Shown in pieces: positions 43,817-52,743 of a stretch of DNA of 53,752 nucleotides. Positions within the stretch are counted from its first letter, which is position 1. Every line of letters starts with the position of its first letter. The stretch is from Lachnospiraceae bacterium. GTDB taxonomy: Bacteria; Bacillota; Clostridia; Lachnospirales; Lachnospiraceae. The stretch is taken from the NCBI GenBank assembly GCA_029225065.1, contig JAQXVT010000085.1:1-53752 (forward strand), given 5' to 3'. The notes below the pieces were generated by a model that saw nothing but the letters and a program-made list of their open reading frames with translations, had not been told where the DNA came from and ran no database searches. Both the position numbers and the translations under genes were made by a program.

Positions 43817-46800
43817 TCAATATCCACCGTTCTTTGTCTCTTTCCGTGTCCCGGCTCCGCTCTCGTATTCCCAGATAAAATCAAGCACCGGTGAAAATTC
43901 AATTACGACCATGTCCTCCAGATATGCCCGGTATTCCTTTGATGCCTCGGCCTTTGCCTGCGGATCCTCCTCTTCAGTCGGTGCCACCTCGTATCTGCCA
44001 AGCTCATGCCTGTCATCGTCACTGAAATAGCTGTAGCCTGTGATCTGCTTGTCCACATTGTTGATCTCCGCCCAGCTGACACCGAAATCAAACTCCGGTG
44101 TGCCATTGTCAAACCGGTAAAAACTGTACGTTTCGTTTCCTGCACTTCGGGAGAACTGCACCAGCTCCTCGTACTTTTCCGACCAGTACAGATCATAATG
44201 TACATGGGCAAGCTGTCCGATATACCGGACTTCTCCGCTCGCTGTATCTACCCTGTAGATTTCACAGTTTGCGTCGGTGTTGTCATAGCGGATCAGAAGT
44301 TCCTCTTTTCCATCATTATCCAGATCAAGACTCTGGCAGGAAACTTCTTTTCCAAGCCAGTTTTCCTGCAGATACTGGCTGTATACATCCATCTCATTCC
44401 ATTTTGCGGTATCCCCGGAAGAATTTTCAGAGCCTGTTTCCAGCCCATTTTCAGGTGTCCCCTCAGAATCATTCCAGTCAGATGCTTCTGCTTCATTTTC
44501 CGGTGTATCACCGAAACCAGTTTCAGGTGGAGCCGCCGGATCATCTTCGGAATCTACATTTTCTTCGCTCTCCGGATTGTATTCCTCGCCTCTTTGATAA
44601 GCCGCCCAGGCCCTGAGATATTCCTGCGCCTCTTCATAATGGTCGCTGGAACTGCCGATCAGTCCATAATAGATTACAGCAGTATCATATTCCTCTATCT
44701 CATCATAGGCACACGCAATTTCATACAGTTCCGAATCCTCTGGAATCTTTATCCCGAAATGCTGCTGATAATAAGCCAGCTGTGCTTCCCAGTCTTCCTC
44801 CTCATCCTTCGCATAACGCCCCAGTTCCTGAAACACAGGCTCCATTCCGGCCGGAATCCAGCCTTCCTCACCGGACGTATTTCGGATCCGAACCCAGATC
44901 ATACCATCCGAAAGCCAGATTTTATCATACTGAACTGCATCGCCTTTGTTTACAGTAAACGCAACCGTATCGCCTCTTACTGTCGTATAGGCATCAAAGG
45001 TCTCATCTGCTGTCACATTACAGGACTGGCTCCAGGTGTCATCAATGTCTGCGACAAATAGTTTCTGCTGCAAGCTGTATGTATCTCTCAGAAATCCTGT
45101 TGAAAACTCAAGTTTTCCCAGCACATACGTATTTACATAGAATGTCACCCAAAGACCCTGACCGCTTGTTTCTATTTTAAAATAATTTTCCCCAAAAAGC
45201 TGCTGCTCCTCTATGGCGTCTTCCAGCTGAAAGATTTCTTCAAACACATCGTCCCTGTATTCCAGCAATGCCGTATACTCACTTGAACCTTCTCCGCCGA
45301 CATGGAGATACACATTATAAATCTTTTCTTCATTGTCTCCCGGTGTCCAGAAGATGTCTTTTTCAATTTGCGAATGTGTTCCGCTGAGTGCTTTTCGATA
45401 AACTTTGTGCCCATCTACGTAGATTGCAAGGTAATTATAATTTCCGCTGCTGTTTTTCGCTGCATAAATACTGGCATCTTTTTCTGTTTCTTCTCCTGTC
45501 TGCGCATCTGTAAAACGAAATGTATGACCTCCAATCCATTCCCACTCGGTATACGTAAAATCCAGATTTTCCCGCTCCGTCTCCGGCGGCTCATACTCCC
45601 AGACCGTATACGCTCTGCTCTTCTCGATTGCAATGCCGCCCTTCCCGCCGCTGTATGTATAACCAATCACCTGTTCTTCCGGATTCCAGTACGCCGTCGG
45701 CCAGTTTGCCGTTACCGAATCTCCAGCCTTCTTTGCCCTGCAGGAAACTGGATCGAAAACGTACACCGTAAAGGTATAGTTGTCCCCGTTTTCCATATTT
45801 TCTCTTACGATCATCTCCGGGATTTCATCCCCGTTTAAATCTTTCAGGCAGTAAAACGTCGGATTTCTCCCGTATTCTTCTAAAATATCGTCGTACGCCA
45901 TCAGCAGCTGTGACCGCAGATGCAGACGATCCTGCAGAATCTCCGTATTCAAAATACAGCTGAGTTTGAGGCCTGTGCTTTTTGTCTCAAGCAGCGGCGA
46001 GCTTCCTTCCCATCTTGTTCCGGTAAACGCATCATCTGCCGTCAGCGCCTCACAATAACTCCAGTCCTCTGTATGCAGTTCCTGCAGCGTACTGCAATCC
46101 CGAAATATTTCCGACAGATTCGTGACATTGTCTATCGTAAGAAAATTTGCATTCAGATATCTCAGCGCGCTGCAGCCGCGGAACATCGCCCGCATATCAT
46201 ACGCATTCCCGGTATTCCAGCCATTTACGCCATCCAGCGCTGTCAGGGCACTGCACCCGCAGAACAGATACGAAAAATCAACCACATCGCTCACATCAAA
46301 ATTTTCTCCAAAATTGACTTCACTGAGCTGTGTACATTCCCGAAACAGACTGCTCGAATCCGAATTTGCCTTCACGCCGCCCTCTGCTGCGATAAATACA
46401 TCACCGCCTGCCCTGTCGAACCACAGCAAAACGCTTCCGTCCTGTGCAGCTGATACATCCCATGTCTGATATGGCCTATCCTCCAGCGTATCCAGAAATG
46501 TAACGGTTCCGATCTGAGACCGTTTCACACTTTCCACCCCAAGAAATGAAGCCCGCTTTGAGAAATCACCCTCCGCAAAATCCACATCCGTCACCGCCCG
46601 CAGAACTCCAGATTCCGGTACTGTTTCTTCTCTCTGTCTCTCATACCGATACCAGACTTCCCCGTCTGACTCAATGTTTCCATCTTCCCTTAAGGTAAAT
46701 GTATGCGTCCCTGGCCGGCCGCCGTCTCTGATCTCATAGGCACCGTAACCTCTGTCATAGCTGCTGGTCAGCGTGTCTCCCTTCAATGAGACATCCGTAT

Positions 46801-47077
46801 AGTCATACCTCGTCGAAGACTCCACTGTCGCATAAAACATTCCGCTGTTTCGTTCAAGATTGCCTTCCTTATTAAAATACAGCGAAAACACTTCGGGATT
46901 TCCATACTCTCCCGGATCCGGCATACCGCAAAGATAAAAGCCCTCAAAGTCACTGAGCTTTGTAGCGCCGCTGGCAAAGGCAGAAACCGAAAACGCTGCA
47001 GTACAAAGGAAAAACAGCGCTATTGCAGGCAGTATTTTTCCACTCCTGTCAAAAATCTTTCGAAAAAAGAGGTTCAT
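43817..47077 (-). CDS. Secreted 1086-aa protein with DUF285 repeats and SH3 domain
   Basis: A signal peptide (MNLFFRKIF... ending AFAS) leads into a beta-rich region. DUF285/BspA-like repeats follow (about 235-345: FSYLFCGCSALTALDGV, MRAMFRGCSALRYLN, LSEIFRDCSTLQEL), as in adhesins. Two Asp-rich segments (YCLKDLNGDEIPEMIV; LDLDNDGKEELLIRYD) resemble calcium-binding FG-GAP-like repeats. An SH3-like stretch (GDAVQYDKIWLSDGMIWVRI) and an acidic Pro/Glu linker precede the C-terminus. The start at 47077 has AAGGAG 8 nt upstream. It follows the YARHG gene by 25 nt, so they form an operon. Probable role: surface binding. I cannot name a substrate. Confidence 0.8.
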   Translation of the reverse strand: MNLFFRKIFDRSGKILPAIALFFLCTAAFSVSAFASGATKLSDFEGFYLCGMPDPGEYGNPEVFSLYFNKEGNLERNSGMFYATVESSTRYDYTDVSLKGDTLTSSYDRGYGAYEIRDGGRPGTHTFTLREDGNIESDGEVWYRYERQREETVPESGVLRAVTDVDFAEGDFSKRASFLGVESVKRSQIGTVTFLDTLEDRPYQTWDVSAAQDGSVLLWFDRAGGDVFIAAEGGVKANSDSSSLFRECTQLSEVNFGENFDVSDVVDFSYLFCGCSALTALDGVNGWNTGNAYDMRAMFRGCSALRYLNANFLTIDNVTNLSEIFRDCSTLQELHTEDWSYCEALTADDAFTGTRWEGSSPLLETKSTGLKLSCILNTEILQDRLHLRSQLLMAYDDILEEYGRNPTFYCLKDLNGDEIPEMIVRENMENGDNYTFTVYVFDPVSCRAKKAGDSVTANWPTAYWNPEEQVIGYTYSGGKGGIAIEKSRAYTVWEYEPPETERENLDFTYTEWEWIGGHTFRFTDAQTGEETEKDASIYAAKNSSGNYNYLAIYVDGHKVYRKALSGTHSQIEKDIFWTPGDNEEKIYNVYLHVGGEGSSEYTALLEYRDDVFEEIFQLEDAIEEQQLFGENYFKIETSGQGLWVTFYVNTYVLGKLEFSTGFLRDTYSLQQKLFVADIDDTWSQSCNVTADETFDAYTTVRGDTVAFTVNKGDAVQYDKIWLSDGMIWVRIRNTSGEEGWIPAGMEPVFQELGRYAKDEEEDWEAQLAYYQQHFGIKIPEDSELYEIACAYDEIEEYDTAVIYYGLIGSSSDHYEEAQEYLRAWAAYQRGEEYNPESEENVDSEDDPAAPPETGFGDTPENEAEASDWNDSEGTPENGLETGSENSSGDTAKWNEMDVYSQYLQENWLGKEVSCQSLDLDNDGKEELLIRYDNTDANCEIYRVDTASGEVRYIGQLAHVHYDLYWSEKYEELVQFSRSAGNETYSFYRFDNGTPEFDFGVSWAEINNVDKQITGYSYFSDDDRHELGRYEVAPTEEEDPQAKAEASKEYRAYLEDMVVIEFSPVLDFIWEYESGAGTRKETKNGGY

Positions 47078-47102
47078 CTGTTTCTTCTCCTTCCACATAG
47101 TT

Positions 47103-49253
47103 TTACTGCCTCTCCAGCGCTGAAGTCAGACCTGTATCATCGCAGATGCTGTAAATATACTTGCACACAATCGTTTTGTCCGTTGTCATGCCCATATCGT
47201 CCGATGTCGCATAAATTCTGCAAAGCTCTGTCAGGTTCTCCTCTTTCAGTCTCCACATACTGGATCCAAACCTTGTTGCCGACACGGCAGCCTCCAGTCC
47301 GTATGGCTCAATCTGCGCATTAAGCGCTTCTCCATATTCCGGATTCTGCCAGCAATCCAGCAGCTCAGCTCTTCCATCATACTCATAATTATACAGCGTC
47401 TCCCTGTTTTCATACTCACTGTCGCTGTACAGCCCGTCTTCGCTGCCGTCTGTTTCAATTTTCTGAAGCGCAACACCGGACGTATACCCCGGATCCGAAA
47501 GCAGACAGTCTATCTGTATCCTCCCGTCTTCCACATGGAAAATGGCCAGCGTTTCAAAAACTCCATTGAACCGCGTAAATTTCTGCAGCGCAAAATATGT
47601 TTTTTTCTCCTGCTCAAACGCAAACAGCTGCATATCTGCTCCCATTCCGCTAAATCCTGTACATCCCATATCATATACGTTCTGAACGCCGCTGCCTTCC
47701 CCTTCCAGAACCGCCAGATGCAGCCGTGTATAGGAATACCCGGTCTCCTCATTCTCCTGCTCCTTCAGATAAACGACCAGCGCTTCCGGCGCTCCGTCTC
47801 CGTCCAGATCCTTTTCATATCTGCTCAGGACTCCCGACTGATGAAACCAGTTATTGTAGTCCTGGCTGGACATAATATTAGAAAACGTTCCCGTATCGCA
47901 GATACCGAGCAATGAAACCAGATTTTGCCGGATCCAGTCGTCGTACGTTACTGTCTCTTCCTGCCCCGCTTCTGTTTTCACATTTTCATCGGTCCACACC
48001 TCCTCTTTTATTTCCTGATTCGCAGGCTCTTCCTCCTTTATTTCCTCTGTGCCCTGATTTTCTTTCTCCATTTTCGTCTCTTTTTCATTTTCTTCTCCGT
48101 TTTCATCAGCTTTGATGTCTGCCTCCGATTCCAGCTCCATCCAGGACACATCGACAGCGAACGTCTTTGCCGACTGCCCGGAAGCTGATCCATCCTTCGT
48201 CACATAGACGGTTCCGGCTTCATACCAGATTGCTGTCGTATATGCAAAATCCGCATCCAGAGAGTTCGTGTACTGCAGCGACTTCCCTGTCCGATCAAGC
48301 GCCACAAAATCAGGGCCGTAATACCCGCACAGATAGATCATGTCACCTGGCCCAAAGCAGCAACGCGGCGCACCAAGTGCCTGCACCGACTTCCACAGTA
48401 TCGCCCCATCTGCTATACGGACTGCAACAATGGTTCCGCCTTCCTCATAATAATAACGCTCTCCATTGATTCCAAGATCCGTTACCTGTGCATACCCTGC
48501 ACACATGTAACTGTCCGTCGTCCGTTCCCACAAAACCGCGCCGGAAGAATCCGCAGCCCGTATCACACCGTACAGCGACTGTCCCCCATCCTGATACTCC
48601 AGCTTGAAGGTCACCGTACCATACTGACTTTTGTGCAATACACTTCCGTCTGCCAATACCGTATCTTCTGTATCTCTGGAATCCCCGGTCTTTCCTTCTT
48701 CAAAGCCGCCGTTTCCATTTTCATTTTCTCCAACGATAAAACTTCCGTCATCCCATTCGCTTTCTTCTGTCGGCACGAGATAATCATACACCGCCTCATA
48801 AGAATATCCGCCCTGATCCAGTTTGTACCCGTCGCTGATTTCATGCTCATAGTCATTGATCATATGCGCATTGATTCGCTCATAATCATTCAGGCTGTTT
48901 TCATCAAAATCATCCGGTGAAATGATTCCGCTGTACCAGCTCTGCCCATCAAAATATCCCTGCAGCTCCTGCGACCGAAACCGTCTGCCCCGCTTCGCGT
49001 AAATCTCGTTTTTGCCATAATTAATAACCTGAAGCGGCAGATCGTACAGTTCTGCCTCGCTCATGTAGCGCTGCGCGGAATCCGGGAAGATGTAGCCGGA
49101 GGCGGCAGCGGCCTGTATGGAAATGCCGATTCCAAACGCCCCCACAAATAAAATGCCGCACCCTATCTTTGTCAATATCAAATGCCAAATTTTACATCTC
49201 CATAAAAATTTACGATGTTCCATCTTTCTTTGCTTTTCTTCTCTCTCTTTCAT
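47103..49253 (-). CDS. Secreted 716-aa YARHG-domain protein with PQQ-like repeats
   Basis: An N-terminal signal or anchor segment (ILTKIGCGILFVGAFGIGIS) is followed by a YARHG domain (about 55-125; EIYAKRGRRFRSQELQGYF), an extracellular module of Firmicutes. PQQ-like beta repeats come next (SSGAVLWERTTDSYM; VRIADGAILWKSV). A Lys/Glu-rich linker (about 385-430) leads to a domain with LDGDGAPEALVVYL, the same Asp-rich motif as in the downstream protein. The start at 49253 follows GGGAG by 5 nt. It is the first gene of a two-gene operon. Confidence 0.82.
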   Translation of the reverse strand: MKEREEKQRKMEHRKFLWRCKIWHLILTKIGCGILFVGAFGIGISIQAAAASGYIFPDSAQRYMSEAELYDLPLQVINYGKNEIYAKRGRRFRSQELQGYFDGQSWYSGIISPDDFDENSLNDYERINAHMINDYEHEISDGYKLDQGGYSYEAVYDYLVPTEESEWDDGSFIVGENENGNGGFEEGKTGDSRDTEDTVLADGSVLHKSQYGTVTFKLEYQDGGQSLYGVIRAADSSGAVLWERTTDSYMCAGYAQVTDLGINGERYYYEEGGTIVAVRIADGAILWKSVQALGAPRCCFGPGDMIYLCGYYGPDFVALDRTGKSLQYTNSLDADFAYTTAIWYEAGTVYVTKDGSASGQSAKTFAVDVSWMELESEADIKADENGEENEKETKMEKENQGTEEIKEEEPANQEIKEEVWTDENVKTEAGQEETVTYDDWIRQNLVSLLGICDTGTFSNIMSSQDYNNWFHQSGVLSRYEKDLDGDGAPEALVVYLKEQENEETGYSYTRLHLAVLEGEGSGVQNVYDMGCTGFSGMGADMQLFAFEQEKKTYFALQKFTRFNGVFETLAIFHVEDGRIQIDCLLSDPGYTSGVALQKIETDGSEDGLYSDSEYENRETLYNYEYDGRAELLDCWQNPEYGEALNAQIEPYGLEAAVSATRFGSSMWRLKEENLTELCRIYATSDDMGMTTDKTIVCKYIYSICDDTGLTSALERQ

Positions 49254-49277
49254 ACCTTCTCTCCCATTTTTATGAAA

Positions 49278-49339
49278 ATAAGCCCACCGTTTCGCTCCCT
49301 GCTTCGGGAGTTTTTAACAATGGGCTTATCTTCATTATA
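49278..49339 (-). promoter_or_regulatory. Promoter -10 and structured leader before the YARHG gene
   Basis: TATAAT (49339-49334, minus) is followed at once by a leader hairpin: outer stem ATAAGCCCA/TGGGCTTAT (49278-49329) and inner stem CTCCC/GGGAG, separated by asymmetric internal loops of A-rich sequence. The hairpin ends 24 nt before the start codon. It could be a terminator remnant, an attenuator or an unknown regulatory RNA. Confidence 0.5.
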
Positions 49340-49421
49340 CTCATATAAAAATAAGCTGTTCTCTGCTCACTTCCATCGTATTTCAGCAGAGACTCTACAT
49401 TCACGACTGCATCACATTATT

Positions 49422-49500
49422 TTAACTGAGTCAAGCAAGTCCCTTGCTTCAATTGCGCAAAGCAATAAGCAGTGGATTGGGACTTACTTGTATCAGAAGT
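49422..49500 (+). repeat. Dispersed repeat family C, copy A
   Basis: It begins TTAACTGAGTCAAGCAAGTC, has TTGCGCAAAGCAATAAGCAG in the centre and ends GGGACTTACTTGTATCAG. CAAGCAAGTCCC pairs with GGGACTTACTTG. The remainder of the 312-nt gap holds the leader hairpin and a GAATATCCGCTTT fragment. Confidence 0.75.
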
Positions 49501-49565
49501 AAGACAAGCTTACTTACGAATATCCGCTTTAGTTCGAGCTGCTGCTTGTTCTCCCAAACCGCCCG

Positions 49566-50405
49566 TTACCCCGCATAATACGCATTCCGGAACAGCGGGC
49601 TTCTTCCCGGACCGCTCTGCTTTCTCGTCAAAGCTTTAATCCATCCACTCTTGCCCTGTGTATTTTTCAGTTTGAGATACAGCACATTGTTTTTCAAATA
49701 ATAGCCTGTCACAGTAACTTTTGCTCCTGACTTTAAAGTAAATGCTTTTGTTCTGCTTCCCGGTCCCTTATAAGTTGTAATTTTTTTGGATGTATAGAGG
49801 TACTGATAAGTGCTGCCAACCAGTGATCCGCTGTATCCTTTTCGCTTCAGGGTTCCGCCCTGATATGTATACTCCAGCACAAATACTTTACTTCCGACTG
49901 TCCAGTTCATTTCTGAAATAAACACACGTACCGTATTTCCGGATACCCATATGCCTCTGTTTCTTCCCGACCACATAATTACGCTGCTGTTGTGATAATT
50001 CTTCATCAGTCCGCTCAGGTCTGCAACAACGGATATCTTTCCGCCGCGATACCGCAGAATCTTGTAGCTGCTGTACGGTGAACCGTCCTCTCCTGCAAAA
50101 ACGTACAGGAATCTTCTCCCATTTTTCAGTGTAATCAGTCGGCAGTCTGTGTCATATCCGTTCAGGGTATAAACCCGTTTTCCGTTTACATAAACTGCTC
50201 TTCCATTGTATAAAAGACGCTCTTTTTTTCCGTTGCTGTCCAGATCATAGCCTGTATACGTTCTGTTCCGACTCAGCTTCATGACACCGGGTGTCGCTGC
50301 CTCAGATGGAATGCGAAAGCCCAGCGTCAGAATACAGAGCAGAAATACGCTCACCAGCAGTTTGCACGTTCTCATTTTCGGTTGCCTTTGTTCTTTTGTT
50401 TTCAT
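49566..50405 (-). CDS. Secreted SH3-like protein, 279 aa
   Basis: The signal peptide (MRTCKLLVSVFLLCILTLGF from residue 11, cleaved after SEA) is followed by a beta-rich domain opening YTGYDLDSNGKKERLLYNG, a variant of the Asp-rich motif in neighbouring secreted proteins. A C-terminal SH3-like domain (ITTYKGPGSRTKAFTLKSG; WIKALTRKQ) probably binds wall material. There are no catalytic residues I can identify. The start at 50405 has GAGG 8 nt upstream. It is a single gene flanked by family C repeats on both sides. Confidence 0.75.
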   Translation of the reverse strand: MKTKEQRQPKMRTCKLLVSVFLLCILTLGFRIPSEAATPGVMKLSRNRTYTGYDLDSNGKKERLLYNGRAVYVNGKRVYTLNGYDTDCRLITLKNGRRFLYVFAGEDGSPYSSYKILRYRGGKISVVADLSGLMKNYHNSSVIMWSGRNRGIWVSGNTVRVFISEMNWTVGSKVFVLEYTYQGGTLKRKGYSGSLVGSTYQYLYTSKKITTYKGPGSRTKAFTLKSGAKVTVTGYYLKNNVLYLKLKNTQGKSGWIKALTRKQSGPGRSPLFRNAYYAG

Positions 50406-50432
50406 AGTATATCCTCTCTTTCTTTTTATCTT

Positions 50433-50510
50433 TTAACCGAGTGAAGCAAGTCCTTTGCTTTAATTGCAAGAAACAATAAGCAGCGAGTGGGGACTTGCTT
50501 ATATCAGAAG
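50433..50510 (+). repeat. Dispersed repeat family C, copy B
   Basis: It begins TTAACCGAGTGAAGCAAGTC and ends GGACTTGCTTATATCAG. AAGCAAGTCC pairs with GGACTTGCTT over 10 bp. It is followed by a hairpin of TCAGAAGTG with CACTTTCTGA. Confidence 0.75.
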
Positions 50511-50651
50511 TGGCAAATACACTTTCTGATACACTGCAAAGCAGTCACTCAGTTACGCACAATTATTTACATGAATTATGAATATCCGTTTTGACCGCAT
50601 CGGTCACAGCCAAGTTCTCTCATAATCTGTGTATTTTTGTCCAGGTTTTTA

Positions 50652-52136
50652 TTACAAAAATTTATTCAGATTGGCTGTAGTATAGCGGTACATCGGATAA
50701 GCACGTTTTCCTTTTTTCATCTTATTCGCAAATGCATTGTACTTTGCTTTCGTTGTCTTTGTTCCGTTCACATAATAATTTCCTGTTCCATAGCCCGCAA
50801 TCCATTCATAGCTGTAGACTGCCTTTCTTCCAAGTGCTCCATTATTAAATGTAAAAAACTCATTTCTATCATCCATATGCCCGGAGGTCACAAACTCAAC
50901 CAGCCTGCTGCCGCGATAAACGCCGATCTGCGGATAACTTCCGCTTCCATACCTGCCCTGCTCCACAACCTTTTTCACTTTTCCGCTGCGGATCGTGTAA
51001 AGCTCTGATCTTGCTCCTCCTGGCGCTGTCGTCATACTGCCGCCCTGGAAACAGAAGCGTACCATACATTCATCCGTACCATCTCCGTCAATATCCATAA
51101 AAGCAAAGTAAGTAACCGGATCACTGTCACCTGGCTGAATCAAGCCCTCATAAACCCATTCCATATAGGCATTGAAATTCTTGTTGTGGAAGGCTTTGAT
51201 GTAGGAGACATACTTTTTGTGCTGAGCCTTTTTGCTCGAAGAAGAGACGTTTTTAACCGTTACCGTACACTTCGCGGTCTTTCCGTTTGCAGTCGCACTG
51301 ATCACCGCTTTTCCGGCAGATTTCGCCGTTACCTTTCCGGTAGAGCTTACGCTCGCGACACGGCTGTTGCTGGATTTCCAGGTGACTTTTTTGCTGGCAC
51401 CGGTGACGGTTGCTTTCAGCGTAATATATTTGCCTTTATAAATAGTACTTTGACTTCTGCTTAATTTTATAGATGCTTTTGGCGGATTTGCTGTTCTAAC
51501 ATTTTTCACATCACTGTACTCACTATACACCGTGAAGTCTCCTTTTTTGCAAACAGCTCTTACCTGAAACTTATATTGCTTTCCATATTTTAAATTACTG
51601 ATTGTGCCAGAATTAGATGAGAACTTTTTAATTTTTGTCTCTGTTCCATCCCATAAAGAGTATTTTACTTCATACCCTGTAATATTGCATTGCTTATTTA
51701 ATAGCTGTTTTCTAGTAGAATTCCATTTTAAAGAAATAGAATTTTTAGAAACATTTACCTTTTTTTCAAACTTAGGGGTTTCAAGCCATATCGGAATTAA
51801 TTCTCTGCCTTTTGTTACATAAAAAACATTCGTACTATCTACCTTTTGACTTACTGTAAATTTCCCATTCTGATGATTCTCCATTTTATTTATCTTTTTC
51901 GAAACCCATTTAGGAGCATCAATGCCAAGAAACCCATCTGTTATCTTATATTTTTCAGGTGCCACAAGATTCCACATTTTAGTTGAATATGTAGTACAAT
52001 TATGCCATATATCATCACGCATATCTACAATGACATCATCTTGTCCATCATGATAGTAACTTTCTTTCGGCGTATTATTAATAATTTTATTCAACTGTTC
52101 TTGTGTAATATCTATTGATATCGAAGAATTTTCCAC
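50652..52136 (-). CDS. Secreted peptidase-like/Ig-like protein, downstream part of a frameshifted gene
   Basis: The 494-aa frame has no signal peptide and begins inside a domain: ISIDITQEQLNKIIN then NCTTYSTKMWNLV, resembling the Cys-containing half of a DUF4105/NlpC-like domain. A fibronectin III domain, a BIG_2 Ig-like domain (TLKATVTGASKKVTWKSSNS) and a C-terminal domain with FMDIDGDGTDECMVRF follow. The missing N-terminal half and signal peptide are in the overlapping frame just upstream. One extra A near 52138 would join the two as ...VIVKDVENSS. Either the gene is a pseudogene or the base is a sequence error. Confidence 0.75.
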   Translation of the reverse strand: MENSSISIDITQEQLNKIINNTPKESYYHDGQDDVIVDMRDDIWHNCTTYSTKMWNLVAPEKYKITDGFLGIDAPKWVSKKINKMENHQNGKFTVSQKVDSTNVFYVTKGRELIPIWLETPKFEKKVNVSKNSISLKWNSTRKQLLNKQCNITGYEVKYSLWDGTETKIKKFSSNSGTISNLKYGKQYKFQVRAVCKKGDFTVYSEYSDVKNVRTANPPKASIKLSRSQSTIYKGKYITLKATVTGASKKVTWKSSNSRVASVSSTGKVTAKSAGKAVISATANGKTAKCTVTVKNVSSSSKKAQHKKYVSYIKAFHNKNFNAYMEWVYEGLIQPGDSDPVTYFAFMDIDGDGTDECMVRFCFQGGSMTTAPGGARSELYTIRSGKVKKVVEQGRYGSGSYPQIGVYRGSRLVEFVTSGHMDDRNEFFTFNNGALGRKAVYSYEWIAGYGTGNYYVNGTKTTKAKYNAFANKMKKGKRAYPMYRYTTANLNKFL

Positions 52137-52459
52137 ATCTTTACAATTACCATTTCTCTATTTATATATACTCCGCCAGCTTTAATTGGACTCATTTTGT
52201 CCGGCCAGATAGAAACAGTAATCATTGATTTTGCCGGAATTGGATAATCCAAAAAATTCAGTGTAGATCGACTTGTATTTCTTATACTTAAAAACGCATG
52301 TCCCAGATTTCCACCAGATGAACCCGTTAAAGAATTTCCATAAACATGCAACGTAAGACGCGCTACTGTACCTTCAGCATATACTGGCTGAAACCATATT
52401 ACTGATAATAAAAAGGTTAAAAACAGCCAACGCATTATATTAATTTTTGTTTTTTGCAT
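52112..52459 (-). CDS. Upstream part of the frameshifted secreted protein
   Basis: A 115-residue frame begins MQKTKINIMRWLFLTFLLSV, a signal peptide cleaved after VYA. It continues with TLHVYGNSLTGSSGGNLGHA and the beta-rich segment NFLDYPIPAKSMITVSIWPD, up to GGVYINREMVIVK. It then leaves the coding frame and stops after ten more residues. The continuation of the fold is in the next frame (start of the 50652-52136 frame). The GHAFLSI/GGVYINRE pattern resembles the N-terminal half of DUF4105-type domains. No clear ribosome site is seen. The frame also extends to an ATG at 52477. Confidence 0.6.
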   Translation of the reverse strand: MQKTKINIMRWLFLTFLLSVIWFQPVYAEGTVARLTLHVYGNSLTGSSGGNLGHAFLSIRNTSRSTLNFLDYPIPAKSMITVSIWPDKMSPIKAGGVYINREMVIVKMWKILRYQ

Positions 52460-52649
52460 ATGTTCGTCAGAAAACATCTTTTATTTGGAGATGCTCTTTT
52501 CAACTCCAGTTTAAAACATGTTTTCCTTTTCTCCTCTCACTTAAAATAAAAATTCCTCTAAAACGTATATATCCTATTTACTCTGTCAAAACAAATATTT
52601 ATACTTCACAGCTTGCTTATAATCACCATCTTGAGTGAGCACGCCTCAC

Positions 52650-52724
52650 TTACAATCCAAGCAAGTCACCCCACTGCCTCTTGCTCCTCGCAGTTGAAAC
52701 AGATGACTTGCTTGACTCGGTTAA
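52650..52724 (-). repeat. Dispersed repeat family C, copy C
   Basis: On the minus strand it begins TTAACCGAGTCAAGCAAGTC and ends GTGACTTGCTTGGATTG. AAGCAAGTCA pairs with TGACTTGCTT over 10 bp; the last pair differs from copy B in a compensatory way (A-T for C-G). Confidence 0.75.
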
Positions 52725-52743
52725 ATTATACCAAATACCTTAA

